From: Candidatus Tariuqbacter arcticus
GTDB taxonomy: Bacteria > Electryoneota > Tariuqbacteria > Tariuqbacterales > Tariuqbacteraceae
Assembly: GCA_013202315.1 (NCBI GenBank)
Contig: JABMRZ010000495.1
Coordinates: 1-8,417, forward strand
DNA length: 8,417 nt
Direction of reading: 5' to 3'
The notes under the pieces were generated by a model that ran no database searches, was not told where the DNA came from, and saw only the letters and a program-made list of their open reading frames with translations. Made by a program: the position numbers and the translations under genes. This document shows positions 6,203 to 8,417 of this stretch, in pieces; position 1 is the stretch's first letter; each line of letters opens with the position of its first letter.

Positions 6203-8311
6203 TTGCTGACCAGACTACATAACCGAAAACCCTATAGACTGCTCGTTTATTTATTCGCAGTTACAACCGCGCTTTTAAGTCTTACTTATCCTGTTCAAGC
6301 CTACATCGGTCCTGGGGCGGGATTCGCTTTTTTATATTCGTTCTTCGTAATATTTCTGATTATATTCATCGCCCCCCTGTTTCTGATGATTTGGCCCTTA
6401 TGGTATATCATTCATCGAATACGCACCGGCGGCGGTCCCAAAAACGCCCGGTTTAAAAGAGTAGTGATTCTTGGACTGGATGGGCTCGATCCGGACTTAG
6501 TTAATAAATATATAAGGGAAGATAAGCTGCCAAATTTCAAGCGCCTCGCTTCCGGAGGATGTTTTCATCGGTTGGGCACAACTTTTCCGGCGGTTTCACC
6601 GGTCGCCTGGTCGACATTCCAAACGGGAGTCAATCCCTGCAAACACAATATCTTCGATTTCCTCGGCCGCGACCTTAACACCTGCGCTCCCATACTATCA
6701 TCCGCGTTCATCAGCGGTTCGCGAGGATTCAGAAAGATTGGCGGAATCCGCCTACCCAAAGGCAAACCCGTCATCAGACTCCTGCGAAAAAGCAAGCCCT
6801 TCTGGAAAGTACTGGGTGAACACGGGGTTTTTTCCACAATTCTGCGCGTACCCATCACCTTTCCTCCGGAGAAATTCTACGGCTTATCCATCTCAGGTAT
6901 GTGCGCGCCGGACCTTAAGGGAACCCAGGGAACTTTCACCTGCTACAGCGCCGATAAATCCGAAAAACAGAGTACCGGCGGGGTCCGCATTCCTGTAATG
7001 TGGCAAAACGGGGTCATAGATACATACGTACCCGGTCCCCCGAATGCGCTTGGGGAAAACGGGAATGAAATGCGCATCCCTTTGCGCATCATCAAGGGGG
7101 ACAACAGTATCAAACTGAAGCTCAACAACTCCACGCATACAATAAAGAAAGGCGAATATACCACTTGGATTAAGGTGTTGTTCAAGGCGGGTATGGGAAT
7201 GAAAGCGGCAGGAATATGCCGTTTCCACCTAACCCAACTTGAACCTGATTTAGTAGTCTATATGTCGCCCATCAACATCGACCCGGAAAAACCTGCATTG
7301 CCGGTATCGCATCCGATTTATTACTCCGCATACCTTGCCAAGCTCCAAGGTCCTTTCGCTACTTTGGGATTGGCTGAAGACACCTGGGCGCTGAACGAAG
7401 GTGTAATCGATGATGAAGCCTTCCTTAAGCAAACCTGGAGCAACCACCTGGAGCGGGAGACGATGTTTTTCCACGCCTTGAAAATGAATCGGAAGGGGGT
7501 TGTGGTCTGCGTCTTCGACACTTCTGACCGCATTCAGCATATGTTCTGGCGCTATATGGAATCCGACCACCCCGCCAACAATGGAAACGGAATCCCCGCC
7601 GACCGCAATCCCATTGAGGAGATGTATATAAAGATGGATGATTTATTGGGCAGGACCCGCGAAAAGATGGGCGATGACGAGGTCTTAATGGTAATTTCCG
7701 ACCACGGCTTCAAATCTTTTCGCCGATGTTTCAGCGTCAACGCCTGGCTGCTTGAGAACGGCTATCTGCACCTGAAGGAGGGCGCTGAAGGCGGGGATTT
7801 CTTTCTGAATGTGGATTGGACGCGTACCAAAGCATACGGCGTAGGACTGGGCGGATTTTTCATCAATCTCAAAGGGCGCGAACGAAACGGCATCGTCAAT
7901 CCCGGCGAAGAATATCAATCGCTGAAACGGGAACTCATTGAAAAACTGACCGGTCTGAAAGACCCCGGCACCGGTGAAACCGCTATCAACAAGATTTACG
8001 AACTGTCAGAGACCGGCAGCGGTCCTTACGGTAAAAATGGTCCCGACCTGCTTTTCGGCTTCAATCCCGGCTATCGCACTTCCTGGTATTCGGTTACCGG
8101 AGACACTACCGGTCCCATTTTCAGCGACAATATCAAGAAATGGAGCGGCGATCATTGCATCGACGCTCCTCAAGTTCCGGGGATATTCTTTGCGAATCAT
8201 AAGATCGCTCACAATAATCCCCATTTGCGGGATATATCCGCCACCTGCATCGACCTATTCGGTTTGAAGCCGCCATCTTATATGGAAGGCAGACCGCTGA
8301 TGAAGGAGTGA
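6203..8311 (+). CDS. membrane-anchored alkaline-phosphatase-superfamily phosphohydrolase (COG3379-like)
   Basis: This 702-residue protein has the two-metal hydrolase core of the alkaline phosphatase/nucleotide pyrophosphatase superfamily. Metal-ligand candidates are Asp93 in LGLDGLD, Asp442 and His446 in DTSDRIQH, Asp500 and His501 in ISDHG, and His651 in WSGDH. The probable nucleophile is Ser132 in VSPVAWSTFQTGVNP, aligned by position with the threonine of NPP enzymes. The N-terminus has a basic start, a hydrophobic segment (about 13-30), a possible signal peptidase site after VQA (31-33), the motif AYIGPGAGF, and a long membrane segment (about 41-70) followed by HRIR and further basic residues. 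By the positive-inside rule the catalytic domain would face the cytoplasm. A beta-rich insertion (about 225-360) separates the halves of the active site. The start is TTG 6203, without a Shine-Dalgarno; the complete leader supports it. Substrate and pathway are unknown; phosphodiester or phosphomonoester cleavage is the family's usual chemistry. Confidence 0.85.
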   Translation: MLTRLHNRKPYRLLVYLFAVTTALLSLTYPVQAYIGPGAGFAFLYSFFVIFLIIFIAPLFLMIWPLWYIIHRIRTGGGPKNARFKRVVILGLDGLDPDLVNKYIREDKLPNFKRLASGGCFHRLGTTFPAVSPVAWSTFQTGVNPCKHNIFDFLGRDLNTCAPILSSAFISGSRGFRKIGGIRLPKGKPVIRLLRKSKPFWKVLGEHGVFSTILRVPITFPPEKFYGLSISGMCAPDLKGTQGTFTCYSADKSEKQSTGGVRIPVMWQNGVIDTYVPGPPNALGENGNEMRIPLRIIKGDNSIKLKLNNSTHTIKKGEYTTWIKVLFKAGMGMKAAGICRFHLTQLEPDLVVYMSPINIDPEKPALPVSHPIYYSAYLAKLQGPFATLGLAEDTWALNEGVIDDEAFLKQTWSNHLERETMFFHALKMNRKGVVVCVFDTSDRIQHMFWRYMESDHPANNGNGIPADRNPIEEMYIKMDDLLGRTREKMGDDEVLMVISDHGFKSFRRCFSVNAWLLENGYLHLKEGAEGGDFFLNVDWTRTKAYGVGLGGFFINLKGRERNGIVNPGEEYQSLKRELIEKLTGLKDPGTGETAINKIYELSETGSGPYGKNGPDLLFGFNPGYRTSWYSVTGDTTGPIFSDNIKKWSGDHCIDAPQVPGIFFANHKIAHNNPHLRDISATCIDLFGLKPPSYMEGRPLMKE

Positions 8312-8326
8312 TACTCTCTTTTTATT

Positions 8327-8417
8327 AAGGATTCACAGTAGATAAAGTAATGAATTAATAATAAGGATTCACAGTAATAAAGTAATGAAGTAATAATAAG
8401 GATTCACAGTAATAAAG
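8327..8417. repeat. 35/36-bp tandem repeat, running off the window
   Basis: AAGGATTCACAGTA occurs at 8327-8340, 8363-8376 and 8398-8411, giving units of 36 and 35 bp and a partial third copy cut by the window end. Unit 1 has one extra G and one substitution relative to unit 2. The second half of each unit has a finer 8-bp period, AGTAATRA. It begins 15 bases after the phosphohydrolase stop. The total copy number cannot be seen. Confidence 0.9.

Noticed and set aside
8305..8323. Possible terminator after the phosphohydrolase gene
   Set aside because: The stem GAGT/ACTC is only 4 bp plus a wobble and overlaps the stop codon, so the T run alone is weak evidence.
8327..8417. CRISPR array
   Set aside because: Units are directly adjacent with no unique spacers, are AT-rich, and no cas gene is present.

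Overview
The window is bacterial DNA of moderate G+C, with every recognisable gene on the + strand. Most of it (about 200-5815) is a conserved housekeeping block: ribosomal protein L32 (rpmF), then the phospholipid and type II fatty acid synthesis genes plsX, fabH, fabD, acpP and fabF, and finally RNase III (rnc). The order rpmF-plsX-fabH-fabD-[fabG]-acpP-fabF-rnc is familiar from several phyla. Weak or absent Shine-Dalgarno sites, three likely TTG starts, an N-terminally extended RNase III and intergenic DNA full of 7-bp periodic tracts and small hairpins make me lean, with low confidence, toward an uncultured lineage near the FCB group. No gene here fixes the phylum.

Layout: 1-199 has no gene but carries a REP-like double hairpin (74-128) and a candidate promoter. 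rpmF (200-382) is followed by a hairpin that buries the plsX ribosome binding site. plsX, fabH and fabD follow, the last two only 2 bases apart. Where fabG normally lies there is only an AT-rich 76-base gap (3485-3560), which may hold an acpP promoter. acpP and fabF are 6 bases apart, and rnc begins 20 bases after fabF. A candidate terminator (5841-5864) closes the block.

The stretch 5816-6202 is non-coding and unusually structured: a 16-bp perfect palindrome, two degenerate 7-bp tandem tracts, and between those tracts a row of four compact hairpins. Downstream is one long gene (6203-8311) for a membrane-anchored alkaline-phosphatase-superfamily phosphohydrolase related to COG3379. The window ends inside a 35/36-bp tandem repeat.

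How the genes work together: FabD makes malonyl-ACP on AcpP, FabH starts chains from acetyl-CoA, FabF elongates them, and PlsX moves finished acyl groups from ACP to phosphate for phospholipid synthesis. The beta-ketoacyl-ACP reductase step (FabG) must be encoded elsewhere. rpmF and rnc tie the block to translation and RNA processing. The phosphohydrolase appears to be a separate unit of unknown substrate. I found no clear new multigene system; the most unusual material is in the non-coding DNA.
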